A stretch of 64,000 nt of DNA, taken from contig NZ_FUZQ01000003.1 of assembly GCF_900167525.1 (NCBI RefSeq), positions 248,001 through 312,000 on the forward strand, written 5' to 3'. The position numbers were made by a program, and so were the translations under genes. The notes under the pieces were generated by a model. It saw only the letters and a list, made by a program, of their open reading frames with translations. It was not told where the DNA came from and searched no databases. Shown in pieces: positions 42,832-51,682 of this stretch (the stretch's first letter is position 1; each line of letters starts with the position of its first letter). Origin of the DNA: Krasilnikoviella flava (lineage in GTDB: Bacteria; Actinomycetota; Actinomycetes; Actinomycetales; Cellulomonadaceae).

Positions 42832-43572
42832 ATGCCGGGAGGCCGGCTCACCGCGCAGGAGCGCCAGCAGATCGCCCTGGGCCTCGCCGACGACCTCGCG
42901 TACGCGGAGATCGCGCGACGGCTCGACCGCCCGACGTCGACGGTCACGCGCGAGGTGATGCGCAACGGCGGGCCGGGGGGCTACCGCGCCGACCTCGCGC
43001 AGCGTGCCACCCAGCAGCGCGCCCACCGTCGCCGCCCTTCCGCGGCGCATCGCGGCGCCGCGACGGAGCTCGCCCGCCCCGACGACGCGGCCCTGCGCGA
43101 GTACGAGGAGACGTTCACGACCCTGCTCATGCAGTCGGGGCTCCCCCGCATGGCCGCCGCCGTGCTCACCCGGCTCTACGTCGCCGACTCGGGGAGCCTC
43201 ACCGCGGCCGAGCTCGTGGAGCAGCTGCAGGTGAGCCCGGCGTCCGTGTCCAAGGCCGTCGGCCTCCTGGAGAACCTGGGCCTGATCCGCCGCGAGCGCG
43301 AGGACGGCCGCCGCGAGCGCTACGCCGCCGACGGCGACGCCTGGTACCAGTCGATGATCGCCGCCGCCCGCGCCAACGCTGCGCTCGCGGCCACTGCCCG
43401 CCAAGGGGTCGACGTCCTGGGCCGCGAGTCCCCCGCAGGCGCGCGCCTGGAGAACATGGCGCGATTCATCGACTTCGTGGCCGACAGCATCACGCGTGCG
43501 GCGGAGCAGGCGCGCGACCTGCTCCACACCGGCCCTGCTCCGGCACCGGACGACGACGCGCTGGAGGGCTGA
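42832..43572 (+). CDS. GbsR/MarR-type regulator with N-terminal IS30-like HTH
   Basis: 246 residues from ATG 42832 (GGGAGGA upstream). Residues ~1-60 are an HTH_38 domain as in IS30 transposases (LTAQERQQIALGLADDL, YAEIARRLDRPTSTVTREVMRNGG). Residues ~85-230 are a GbsR/MarR winged helix (LTAAELVEQLQVSPASVSKAVGLLENLGLI). Two DNA-binding domains in one chain fit the many short repeats upstream. It likely regulates the divergent DUF4097 gene. Confidence 0.87.
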   Translation: MPGGRLTAQERQQIALGLADDLAYAEIARRLDRPTSTVTREVMRNGGPGGYRADLAQRATQQRAHRRRPSAAHRGAATELARPDDAALREYEETFTTLLMQSGLPRMAAAVLTRLYVADSGSLTAAELVEQLQVSPASVSKAVGLLENLGLIRREREDGRRERYAADGDAWYQSMIAAARANAALAATARQGVDVLGRESPAGARLENMARFIDFVADSITRAAEQARDLLHTGPAPAPDDDALEG

Positions 43573-43579
43573 GCCTCGA

Positions 43580-44095
43580 TCAGCCCGGGTCGCGCTCCAC
43601 CCAGCGGTCGGCGGCCCACAGCACGGCGAGCGCGAGCCCGGGGTCGGTGCCGTCGGCGACGTCCATCGTGTACGTGTCGCGGACCGTCACCCACTTCTGG
43701 GTGATCAGGGCGACGGGCGCGCCACCTGCGGTGACCGTGTATTCCTTCTCGATGAGGTTGCCCTGCAGCTCCCACTCCGGGCTGCCGGGAACCGTGAGCG
43801 TCATCCTCGAGCGGATCGGCGAGAACAGCTTGCCGTGCAGGGACGCGACCTCGGTGCCCGCGGCGTCGGCGATCGTCATGCGCTTCGGCACGTTGAGCAC
43901 GCGGCCGGTGACGCGGTACACGACGGTCCCCGCGGCGTCGAGCACGTCGGCGCGCTCGCGCGGCCCGATCTTGCCGTCGACGACGAAGGCGTCGGCGCCC
44001 GCGAGGTCCGTGACGGTGAAGTCGCGCCCCATGGACACGAACTTCGACTTCACGACGTACCGCGACCAGCCGGCCGGGGGCGGAGGGAGTGCCAT
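43580..44095 (-). CDS. LURP-one-related (Tubby-like) protein
   Basis: 171 residues from ATG 44095 (GGAGGGAG upstream). Repeating beta strands with YVVKSKFVSMGRDFTVTD, then FVVDGKIG and VYRVTGRVLNVPKRMTI, match the LURP-one/scramblase-like beta barrel. Bacterial members are uncharacterised. It is 15 bp from the stop of the sugar permease but probably not functionally tied to it. Confidence 0.87.
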   Translation of the reverse strand: MALPPPPAGWSRYVVKSKFVSMGRDFTVTDLAGADAFVVDGKIGPRERADVLDAAGTVVYRVTGRVLNVPKRMTIADAAGTEVASLHGKLFSPIRSRMTLTVPGSPEWELQGNLIEKEYTVTAGGAPVALITQKWVTVRDTYTMDVADGTDPGLALAVLWAADRWVERDPG

Positions 44096-44110
44096 GCCGC
44101 CCAGGATGCC

Positions 44111-44986
44111 TTACTTGATGGCACCCATCGACAGGCCGCGCACCAGCTGCTTCTGCGCGATCCACCCGGCGAGGATCACCGGCAGCGACGCGAGCAGGGC
44201 CGCCGCGCTCAGCCGGGCGAGGAACAGGCCCTCGCTCGTCATCGTCGAGACGATGAAGATCGGCACCGTGGCGGCACGCGACGCCGTGAGGTTGAGCGCG
44301 AAGAAGAACTCGTTCCACGCGAAGATCACGCAGATGAGCGCCGTCGCGGCGATGCCGGGCGCCACCATGGGGATGAGCACGGAGCGCAGGGTCTTCATCA
44401 GCCCCGCGCCGTCGACGGCCGCGGCCTCGAGCACCTCGGCCGGGATCTCCTGGAAGAACGACCGCATCATCCACACCGCGATCGGCAGGTTCATCGCCGT
44501 GTACAGCACGACGAGGGTCCAGATGTTGTCGAGCACCCTCAGCTGCCCGGCGATGACGTAGATCGGCACGATGACGGCCACGACCGGCAGCATCTTGGTG
44601 GAGATGAAGAAGAACAGCACGTCGCTGACCTTCTCCACCGGCCGGATCGACAGCGCGTACGCGGCGGGGATGCCGAGCAGCAGCACGAGGACGGTGGAGA
44701 CGCCGGTGGCGATCGCCGAGTTCGCGACGTACGACCCGGACTCCCCGATCACGGCCCGGAACTGGTCGAGCGTCGGGCTGAAGAACCAGGTGGGCGGGTC
44801 GGAGGACGCCTGGTTCTCCTGCTTGAAGGCCGTCATCGCCATCCACAGGACGGGGAAGAAGAACCCGAGCGCGAGGATCCAGGTGAGGCTGGTGAGCAGG
44901 CCGCCCGTGACGCGACCGCGGCGCGCCTCGCGCCGCACGGGCGCGGCCGCCGTCGTCGTGCGCGGAGCCGTGGTGGTGGCGGTCAT
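44111..44986 (-). CDS. Sugar/polyol ABC transporter permease 2 (SmoG-like)
   Basis: 291 residues from ATG 44986 (AAGGAGTGAG upstream). Six helices, and the ATPase-docking EAA loop reads EVLEAAAVDGAGLMKTLRSVLIPM. Closest in style to SmoG/ThuG polyol permeases. Third gene of binding protein-permease-permease; 2 bp separate it from permease 1. Confidence 0.93.
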   Translation of the reverse strand: MTATTTAPRTTTAAAPVRREARRGRVTGGLLTSLTWILALGFFFPVLWMAMTAFKQENQASSDPPTWFFSPTLDQFRAVIGESGSYVANSAIATGVSTVLVLLLGIPAAYALSIRPVEKVSDVLFFFISTKMLPVVAVIVPIYVIAGQLRVLDNIWTLVVLYTAMNLPIAVWMMRSFFQEIPAEVLEAAAVDGAGLMKTLRSVLIPMVAPGIAATALICVIFAWNEFFFALNLTASRAATVPIFIVSTMTSEGLFLARLSAAALLASLPVILAGWIAQKQLVRGLSMGAIK

Positions 44987-44988
44987 GC

Positions 44989-45942
44989 TCACTCCTTGAC
45001 GTCGAAGCTGCGGAAGATGAGCCGCAGCGCGGCGGAGGCGACGATGATCGTGGCGATGACGACGACGACGCCCATCGCGGCGGCCTGCCCGACGTCGAAG
45101 CCGAGGAAGGCGCGCTGGTAGATGTAGAACGGCAGGTTCGCGCTGGCCGTCCCGGGGCCGCCCGCGGTCATGAGGTAGATCTGGTCGAACGTGTTGACCA
45201 CGTAGATGATCCCGAGCAGCACGCCCAGCTCGATGTACCGGCGCAGCTGCGGCAGCGTGATCGAGCCGAAGGTGCGCCACCAGCCGGCGCCGTCCATCGC
45301 GGCCGCCTCGAGCACGTCCTTCGGCTGCGCCTGCAGGCCGGCGAGCACCAGCAGCATCATGAACGGCGTCCACTGCCACACCAGGGCCATGAGGATCGCG
45401 ACGATCGGGTACGTCGAGGTCCAGTCGACCGGGTCGATGCCCACCAGCCCGAGCGTCCAGTTGAACAGCCCGTACGTGGGGTTGAGCATCGCCATCGACC
45501 ACAGCACCGAGCTGGCCACCGGCATGATGAGGAACGGTGTGATGAGCAGGGTGCGGGCCACGCCGCGGCCGCGGAACGGCCGGTCGAGCAGGATCGCGAG
45601 CACGATGCCCAGCACCATCGCGACGAGCACGCAGCCCAGCGTGATGATCACCGAGTTGAGCGCCGTCTGGCGGAACACCGAGTCGCGCGCGATGTCCACG
45701 TAGTTCGCCAGCCCGACGAACAGGTCGGACTCCGGACGCAGCAGGTTCCGCGAGTGCAGCGAGTACCAGATCGTCACGAGGAACGGGATCTGCGTGACGA
45801 CGATCGTGAAGACCAGCGCGGGCAGCAGCGGGCCGCGGCGGCGCCACCGCTCGGCCCGGGAGTACCGGTGCTTGTCGGCGCGCGCCGCGCGCTGGGCCTG
45901 GGCGCGCCGGAGGTTCCCGGCCTGGGTGGCGACGGCGGTCAT
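44989..45942 (-). CDS. Sugar/polyol ABC transporter permease 1 (SmoF-like)
   Basis: 317 residues from ATG 45942, overlapping the binding-protein stop by 4 bp. A basic cytoplasmic N-terminus (RADKHRYSRAERWRRRG) precedes six helices. The EAA loop is DVLEAAAMDGAGWWRTFGSITLP, and PGTASANLPFYIYQRAF is typical of SmoF/MalF relatives. No ATP-binding gene is in the operon. Confidence 0.93.
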   Translation of the reverse strand: MTAVATQAGNLRRAQAQRAARADKHRYSRAERWRRRGPLLPALVFTIVVTQIPFLVTIWYSLHSRNLLRPESDLFVGLANYVDIARDSVFRQTALNSVIITLGCVLVAMVLGIVLAILLDRPFRGRGVARTLLITPFLIMPVASSVLWSMAMLNPTYGLFNWTLGLVGIDPVDWTSTYPIVAILMALVWQWTPFMMLLVLAGLQAQPKDVLEAAAMDGAGWWRTFGSITLPQLRRYIELGVLLGIIYVVNTFDQIYLMTAGGPGTASANLPFYIYQRAFLGFDVGQAAAMGVVVVIATIIVASAALRLIFRSFDVKE

Positions 45943-47336
45943 GGCTTTCCTCCGGCCTCGCTGCCTGGGGCGGCGTCCTGCTGCTCGTGGTACGTCTCCG
46001 CGACGGTCTCCGCGTACTGCTGCGACTGCTCGAGGGCTTCGGCCACGGACTTCTGGCCGGCGATCGCGGCGGACATCTGCTGCCCCACGCGGGTGCCGAG
46101 GTCCTGGAACTCCGGGATGCCGACGAACTGGATGCCCGGGTACGGCGCGGGCGCCACCATCGTCTTCTCCTGGGTGGCCTCGCCCATCGCCGTGAGGGTG
46201 GCGTCGGCGTACGCCTCGGAGACCTCCGCGTACTCGGGGATCTCGTACGTGGACAGCCGACTGCCCGGCGGCACCCGCTCCCACGACAGCCGCTCACCGA
46301 CGAGCTTGATGTAGTCCTTGTCGGTCATCCACGAGACGAAGTCCCAGGCGGCGTCCTTGTGCTCGCTCGTGGACGGGATCGCCAGCGACCAGGAGTACAG
46401 CCAGCCGGCCGCGTCCGTCTCGCTCACCGGCGCGGGCACGTAGCCCGTCTTGCCCGCCACGGTGGACGACGCCGGGTCCTCGATCGACGAGACCATCGAC
46501 GTCGCGTCGTACCACATGGCCGCCTGGCCCTGCGCGAACCGCGTGAGGCAGTCGCCGAAGCCGGACGTCGCGGCGCCGGGCTGGCCGTACCGCTGCACGG
46601 TGTCGACGTACGTCTCCACCGCCTCGCGCACCTCGGGCGAGTCGAGGCGTGCGTTCCCGTCCTCGTCGAACCACTGCCCGCCGAAGGTGTTCATCACGGT
46701 GGTCATCGGGGCCATGACCTCGCCCCACCCGGCCAGCCCGCGCAGGCAGACGCCCGCGAAGTCCTCGGCCGGGTCGTTCAGCTCGGCGGCCAGCTCCCGC
46801 ACGTCGTCCCAGGTGGGGCGGTCCGGCATGGTGAGCCCGGCCTGCTCGAAGAGGTCCTTGCGATACGCCAGGAACGACGACTCGCCGTAGAACGGCACCG
46901 AGTAGAGGTCGCCGTCCACCGACAGCGCGTCGCGCACGCTGGGCACGAAGTCGTCGGGGTCGTAGCCCTCGGTGGCGTCGGCGTACGGCTGCAGGTTCTC
47001 GATCCAGCCGTTCTCGGCCCACATCGGCGTCTCGTAGTTGGAGATCATCACGACGTCGAACTCGCCGCCGCCCGTGGCGACGGACGCCGTGATCTTGGCG
47101 CGGGCCTCGTTCTCCGGCAGCGACACGAAGCGCACGTCCACGCCGGGGTGCTCCTTGCGGAACTCGTCCTGCAGGGAGATCGCGTCCTGCATCTGCGGGT
47201 TCGAGACGATCGCCACCACGATCTGCTCGCCGTCTCCCCCGCCGACGGCCCCCGCGCCGGCGCACGCGGCCAGGGAGAGCCCGAGGACGGCGGCGCTGCC
47301 CGCGGCGGCGAGCCGCCGGGTTCGTGGTCGGAACAT
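45939..47336 (-). CDS. Sugar/polyol-binding lipoprotein of an ABC importer
   Basis: 465 residues from ATG 47336 (GAGG upstream; GTG 47348 is less likely). Lipobox LSLAACAG anchors it to the membrane. Family 1 solute-binding fold: VAIVSNPQMQDAISLQDEFRKEHPG, DVVMISNYETPMWAENGWIE, and KDAAWDFVSWMTDKDYI. Feeds the two downstream permeases. With a SorC regulator and a mannitol dehydrogenase-type enzyme nearby, the ligand is probably a hexitol. Confidence 0.92.
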   Translation of the reverse strand: MFRPRTRRLAAAGSAAVLGLSLAACAGAGAVGGGDGEQIVVAIVSNPQMQDAISLQDEFRKEHPGVDVRFVSLPENEARAKITASVATGGGEFDVVMISNYETPMWAENGWIENLQPYADATEGYDPDDFVPSVRDALSVDGDLYSVPFYGESSFLAYRKDLFEQAGLTMPDRPTWDDVRELAAELNDPAEDFAGVCLRGLAGWGEVMAPMTTVMNTFGGQWFDEDGNARLDSPEVREAVETYVDTVQRYGQPGAATSGFGDCLTRFAQGQAAMWYDATSMVSSIEDPASSTVAGKTGYVPAPVSETDAAGWLYSWSLAIPSTSEHKDAAWDFVSWMTDKDYIKLVGERLSWERVPPGSRLSTYEIPEYAEVSEAYADATLTAMGEATQEKTMVAPAPYPGIQFVGIPEFQDLGTRVGQQMSAAIAGQKSVAEALEQSQQYAETVAETYHEQQDAAPGSEAGGKP

Positions 47337-47396
47337 CGCTGTCCTCACGTCGCTGGTCGGTTCGATCGGTGGTGCCTCGACGAGCCGCAGCGCGCA

Positions 47397-47457
47397 CAGA
47401 TGAGATGCGGCGCTGCGCTCATCTGTCTGGACAGTAGTTCGTTATGCTCAGGTGAGC
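47397..47457. promoter_or_regulatory. SorC operator cluster
   Basis: Two inverted repeats in the divergent binding-protein/SorC promoter: CAGATGAG-13 bp-CTCATCTG (47397-47425) and GCTCAGGTGAGC (47446-47457). A further GCTCA at 47468 pairs with TGAGC at 47453. Similar words occur upstream of the mannitol dehydrogenase gene (51222-51247). Confidence 0.6.
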
Positions 47458-47515
47458 AAGGCCCGCTGCTCACCCGACGAGGGTATCGACGAACTCAGCC
47501 AGCGAGGATGATCCC

Positions 47516-48463
47516 GTGACCGATGTCGAGCACGCCCGGCTCCTCGTGGACGTCAGCCGCGACTACTACCTCGACAACGAGTCCAAGGTGGACATCGCCG
47601 CCCGCCACGGCATCTCCCGCTTCCAGGTGGCCCGGCTGCTCGCCGAGGCGCGCGAGAGCGGCGTCGTGCGGATCGAGATCTCGCCGCCCGCCCACCTCGA
47701 CTCCGACCGGGCACGGCGCCTGGCCGACCGCCTCGGGGCCCGCGAGGTCGTGGTCGTCGGCTCGGGCGGCTCCACCGCGGCGACGCGCGAGTCCGTCGCC
47801 CGCACCCTCGCCCGCGTCGTGGGCGAGCACGTGCGCGAAGGGGCGACGCTCGGCGTCTCCTGGTCCCGCACCATCGAGCTGGCCGTGCGGCACCTCGCCC
47901 CCTTGCCCGCGTGCGACGTCGTGCAGCTGGTCGGCGCGCTGCCCGTGGACGGCTCGGGCGACTCGCTCGACATGATCCAGGCCTTCCGGCGGATGCCCGG
48001 CGTGCGCACGTGGCCCGTGTGGTCGCCGCTGCTCGTCTCCGACCCGGGCACGGCCGCCGGCATGCGGCGCCAGCCCGAGATCGCCGCGGCCCTCGACCGC
48101 GCCGACGGCCTCGACCTCGCCGTCGTCGCCGTCGGCGCCTGGACCGCCACCGGGTCCACCGTGTTCCCGCAGGTCACCGGCGACGAACGCCGGGCCGCGA
48201 CCGCCGCCGGCACGGTCGCCGAGTGCTCCGGGCGCCTCTTCGACGCCGAGGGACGCCGCGTCGTCACGCCGCTCGACGCCCGCGTGGTCGGCGTGACCTT
48301 CGACCAGCTCGTGCGCACCCCCGAGGTCGTCACCGCCGGCTACGGGCGAGAGGCCGCCCCGGGCCTGCGCGCCGCCGTCGCCGGCGGCATCGCCACGACC
48401 GTGGTGTGCGACGACGCCGCCGCGAGCGCCCTCGAGGACCTGCTGGACGCCGCGACCGCGTGA
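47516..48463 (+). CDS. SorC-family sugar-responsive regulator
   Basis: 315 residues from GTG 47516 (GAGGA upstream). N-terminal HTH (SKVDIAARHGISRFQVARLLAEARESGVV, about 22-50) and a phosphosugar-binding domain (SWSRTIELAVRHL, LVGALP, AGYGREA...LRAAV). Family members bind phosphorylated sugars or polyols and control linked uptake genes. Divergent from the polyol ABC operon. Confidence 0.92.
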   Translation: MTDVEHARLLVDVSRDYYLDNESKVDIAARHGISRFQVARLLAEARESGVVRIEISPPAHLDSDRARRLADRLGAREVVVVGSGGSTAATRESVARTLARVVGEHVREGATLGVSWSRTIELAVRHLAPLPACDVVQLVGALPVDGSGDSLDMIQAFRRMPGVRTWPVWSPLLVSDPGTAAGMRRQPEIAAALDRADGLDLAVVAVGAWTATGSTVFPQVTGDERRAATAAGTVAECSGRLFDAEGRRVVTPLDARVVGVTFDQLVRTPEVVTAGYGREAAPGLRAAVAGGIATTVVCDDAAASALEDLLDAATA

Positions 48464-48522
48464 CGTCCGTTTGCGGGCATGACCTGCGCCGTCGAGCCTG
48501 AGGGGGACGCGAGGAGGACACC

Positions 48523-49632
48523 ATGGCCGAGACCGGCACGCCGAAGACCGGGCCCGACGACGGCAGGTCGCCCGACGCCCCCGACTCCGAGGCCCCTGAC
48601 ACCGAGGCTTCCGGCACCGAGGCCCCCGACACCCCGCGCGCCCCCTCGGACGCGCCGAAGCCGTCCTGGGGCCGGGCACTCAAGGCCACCTTCCGCGAGT
48701 TCCTTGCCGACGAGTGCACCGACCTCGCGGCCGGGCTGACCTACTACGCCGTCCTGGCATCCGCACCCGCCCTGCTGGCGCTCGTGTCGCTCCTCGGGTT
48801 CGTGGGGGACGCCGAGAAGGCCCTCGACTCCGTGCTGAACACCCTCTCGGAGTTCCTCCCGAAGGACATGATCGGCATCGTCGAGCCGCTCATCGAGAAC
48901 GCCGTCGGCAACACGGGCGCCGGCGTCGCCCTCGTGCTCAGCCTCGTGCTCGCACTGTGGTCCGCGTCCGGGTACGTGGGAGCGTTCGGCCGCGCGATGA
49001 ACCGCATCTACGACATCGAGGAGGGGCGCCCGATCTGGAAGCTGCGCCCCGCGATGTTCGCCGTGACGCTGGTGGTGCTGATCATCACGGCCGTCGTCGT
49101 CGCGAGCTTGGTGCTCTCCGGGCCGATCGCACGGTCGGTGGGCGAGGCGATCGGGCTCGGGGAGGTCGCGATCACCGTGTGGGGCATCGCGAAGTGGCCG
49201 GTGGCGCTGCTGCTCGTGATCGTGGCCGTCGCGCTGCTGTACCACTTCACCCCCAACGTGAAGCGGCCGCGATTCCGCTGGCTGAGCGTCGGCGCCATGG
49301 TCGCCATCGTGGTGACCGGCATCGCCTCCGCGGCGTTCGGGTGGTACGTCGGCAGCAGCTTCTCGAACTACGGCTCCTACGGCATCCTCGCCGCGGTCAT
49401 CGTGCTGCTGCTGTGGCTGTGGATCGTCAACCTCGTGTTGCTGCTCGGGGCCGAGCTCGACGCCGAGGTGGAGCGGAGCCGCGAGCTCAACGACGGACTG
49501 CCCGCGGAGGAGAGGGTGCAGCTCCCGCCCCGCGACACCAAGGCCAGCGACAAGAAGGCCGGCAAGCGCCGCGACGCGGTCGCCGAGGCGCGCGCCGTCC
49601 GGGAGGCCGCCGCCCGCGACGCCGACGGTTGA
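48523..49632 (+). CDS. YihY/virulence factor BrkB-family membrane protein
   Basis: 369 residues from ATG 48523 (GAGGAGGAC upstream). The first ~48 residues are an acidic, Pro/Glu/Asp/Thr tail with repeated EAPDT-type units. Six helices follow, with DECTDLAAGLTYYAVLASAPALLALVSLL (family hallmark, TM1), ALWSASGYVGAFGRAMNRIYD, and YHFTPNVKRPRFRWLSVGA. The C-terminus is Lys/Arg/Asp-rich. Function is unknown despite the old ribonuclease BN label. Confidence 0.92.
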   Translation: MAETGTPKTGPDDGRSPDAPDSEAPDTEASGTEAPDTPRAPSDAPKPSWGRALKATFREFLADECTDLAAGLTYYAVLASAPALLALVSLLGFVGDAEKALDSVLNTLSEFLPKDMIGIVEPLIENAVGNTGAGVALVLSLVLALWSASGYVGAFGRAMNRIYDIEEGRPIWKLRPAMFAVTLVVLIITAVVVASLVLSGPIARSVGEAIGLGEVAITVWGIAKWPVALLLVIVAVALLYHFTPNVKRPRFRWLSVGAMVAIVVTGIASAAFGWYVGSSFSNYGSYGILAAVIVLLLWLWIVNLVLLLGAELDAEVERSRELNDGLPAEERVQLPPRDTKASDKKAGKRRDAVAEARAVREAAARDADG

Positions 49633-49652
49633 GCATGTCGGAACCACCCCCG

Positions 49653-49681
49653 GGTCTCGACACGCTCAGCCAGCGACGAGG
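49653..49681. repeat. Degenerate single arm of the 16226-16276 palindrome
   Basis: GGTCTCGACACGCTCAGCC followed by AGCGACGAGG matches one arm of the element at 16256-16281 with a few changes. It supplies the last codons and the stop (49666-49668) of the mannitol dehydrogenase gene and lies between convergent genes. Confidence 0.6.
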
Positions 49682-51156
49682 TTCTCCACCGTCGCCCGCG
49701 CGCCCAGCGTGTGCAACGAGTCCAGCGCGGCGGTGTACGCCTCCACGAACCGCGGCTCGGTGGCCAGGTCGCCGAACAGCTCCTCGTCGCGCACGAAGGC
49801 GAGCGGGTCCTTGCGGTTCCGCGCCGCGGCGGCCTTGAGCCGGTCGGCGAGGCGGTCGACGATCGCGATGGGCTCGCCCTGCTCGTCCACGGCCTCGTCG
49901 TACCGGGCCCAGGCGGCGACGACGGCCGCCGACCGGTGCACCTCCCCGCCGGCCGCGAGGTTCGCCCGGATCACAGGGACCAGCCACTTGGGGATGCGGT
50001 CGGACGACTCGGCGCACAGGCGCGCGAGCGTGTCGCGCACGTGCGGGTTGGCGAAGCGCTCGATCAGCGTGGCCTGGTACCCCTCGAGGTCCACGCCCGG
50101 CACGGGCCGCAGCGTCGGGGCGCCCTCGCGCGCCATGTAGTCGCGCAGGAAGCGCACGAACGTCTCGTCCGCGCAGACCTCGTGCGCGTACCGGTAGCCC
50201 GCCAGGTAGCCGAGATAGCACAGCGCCTGGTGGCTGGCGTTGAGCAGCCGCAGCTTCATGAGCTCGTAGGGCTCGACGTCGTCGACGAGCTGCGCACCGA
50301 CCTCTTCGTACGGCGGGCGGCCGGCGGCGAAGCGGTCCTCGACCACCCACTGCGTGAACGGCTCGGCCACGACCGGCCACGCGTCATCGACGCCGAACCG
50401 CTCGGCCACCATGGCGCGGTCGTCGTCCGTGGTGACCGGCGTGATGCGGTCGACCATCGAGTTCGGGAACGGCACATGCTCCTCGATCCAGGCGGCGAGC
50501 TCCGGGTCCTTGAGGCGCGCGAAGGCGGTGAACATGCGGCGCGCGACGTCGCCGTTGCCCTGGATGTTGTCGCAGCTCTGCACGGTGAACGGCGGGACGC
50601 CGCGGTCGCGACGGCGGCGCAGCGCCTCGGTGACCAGGCCGAACGTGGTGGCGGTGGCGGGCGCGGCGCCCGGCTCGAGGTCGGCGCGCACGGCCGGATC
50701 GGCGGCGTCGAACTCCCCCGTGACCGGGTTGACGTTGTAGCCGCCCTCGGTGACCGTCAGCGACACGATCCGGATCTCGGGCGACGCCATCCTCTCCAGC
50801 ACCGCCTCGGGGTCGTCGGGGGCGAGCAGGAACTCCACGATCGAGCCGATCACGCGGCCCTCGAGGGTGCCGTCGGGGTGCTTGAGCACCAGGGTGTACA
50901 GCCCGTCCTGCGACATGAGCGCGTCGCGCATGCGCGCGTCGTGGGGCAGCACGCCGACGCCGCAGATCGCCCAGTCGAGCGCCTTGCCGGCGTTCATCAG
51001 CCGGTCCAGGTACATCGCCTGGTGCGCGCGGTGGAAGCCGCCCACGCCGAGGTGCACGATGCCGGCGCGCAGGCGGGTGCGGTCGTACTCCGGGACGGCG
51101 AGCGGCAGGTCACCGCCCGCCAGGGAGGCCACGGTCTCGGCGTTGAGTGCGGTCAT
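49666..51156 (-). CDS. Mannitol dehydrogenase-family polyol oxidoreductase
   Basis: 496 residues from ATG 51156 (AAGGA upstream). Long-chain polyol dehydrogenase: IVHLGVGGFHRAHQAMYLDRL at the NAD site, VQSCDNIQGNG, SMVDRITPVT, and catalytic Lys region MKLRLLNASHQALCYLGYL. Oxidises mannitol to fructose, or a related hexitol/hexuronate. Its upstream region shares CAGATGAG and TGAGC/GCTCA words with the SorC operator region, suggesting joint control with the polyol importer. Confidence 0.93.
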   Translation of the reverse strand: MTALNAETVASLAGGDLPLAVPEYDRTRLRAGIVHLGVGGFHRAHQAMYLDRLMNAGKALDWAICGVGVLPHDARMRDALMSQDGLYTLVLKHPDGTLEGRVIGSIVEFLLAPDDPEAVLERMASPEIRIVSLTVTEGGYNVNPVTGEFDAADPAVRADLEPGAAPATATTFGLVTEALRRRRDRGVPPFTVQSCDNIQGNGDVARRMFTAFARLKDPELAAWIEEHVPFPNSMVDRITPVTTDDDRAMVAERFGVDDAWPVVAEPFTQWVVEDRFAAGRPPYEEVGAQLVDDVEPYELMKLRLLNASHQALCYLGYLAGYRYAHEVCADETFVRFLRDYMAREGAPTLRPVPGVDLEGYQATLIERFANPHVRDTLARLCAESSDRIPKWLVPVIRANLAAGGEVHRSAAVVAAWARYDEAVDEQGEPIAIVDRLADRLKAAAARNRKDPLAFVRDEELFGDLATEPRFVEAYTAALDSLHTLGARATVENLVAG

Positions 51157-51221
51157 GGTGCGTCCTTGCTCCGTCGGGTGCGGGAAGCACCCAACGTAGC
51201 AAACGAGCACGTGCGCCGTCA

Positions 51222-51247
51222 CAGATGAGCGAGAACCGGTGAGCTCA
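51222..51247. promoter_or_regulatory. Possible SorC half-sites upstream of mannitol dehydrogenase
   Basis: CAGATGAG (51222-51229) and TGAGC-12 bp-GCTCA (51226-51247), repeating words of the SorC operator cluster 4 kb away. About 70 bp upstream of the dehydrogenase start. Confidence 0.4.
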
Positions 51248-51655
51248 GCGTCGGGTCAGCCGGAACACCGGGATGATGCGCGACGTCCTGCGCTCGTAAT
51301 CGGCGAACCCGTCGGAGTGCGCCTTGAAGCGGGCCCACGCCTCGTCGCGGTCGTCGTCCAGGAGCTCCTCGGCGCGAACGTCGACCACGCCGTCGTCGGG
51401 CGCCTCGATGCTGACGTCCGGGTGCTCGAGGAGGTTGTGGTACCACGCCGGGTTCGCGGGGTGCCCGCCCGCGGACGCGGCGATCAGCCACGACTTCTCG
51501 CCGTCCCCGATCGCCGCGAGAGGGGTGACCCGCTCGACGCCCGTCCGCGCGCCCAGGTGGTGCAGCAGCACCAGCCCGCGCCCGAACCCCATGGTCGTGA
51601 CGGTCCCGTCGTTCGCGCGGAACTCGTCGATGATCTGCTGGTTCCAGTCGGCCAT
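51245..51655 (-). CDS. Deazaflavin (F420)-dependent nitroreductase-family protein
   Basis: 136 residues from ATG 51655. Ddn-type split barrel: LVLLHHLGARTGVERVTPLA, WLIAASAGGHPANPAWYHNLLEHPDV, then ELLDDDRDEAWARFKA and a final RIIPVFRLTRR. Family members use F420H2 to reduce quinones or nitro compounds. Suggests an F420-making host. Confidence 0.92.
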   Translation of the reverse strand: MADWNQQIIDEFRANDGTVTTMGFGRGLVLLHHLGARTGVERVTPLAAIGDGEKSWLIAASAGGHPANPAWYHNLLEHPDVSIEAPDDGVVDVRAEELLDDDRDEAWARFKAHSDGFADYERRTSRIIPVFRLTRR

Positions 51656-51682
51656 GCAGGCAGTATGGACGACGCCGGCGAG

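Noticed and set aside
42832-43572. IS30-family transposase
   Set aside because: Only the small HTH_38 domain is present; there is no DDE catalytic domain and no terminal repeats, and the rest is a GbsR/MarR regulator.
49653-49681. Attachment site or IS end
   Set aside because: Matches one arm of the palindrome at 16226-16276; there are no integrase genes or target duplications.
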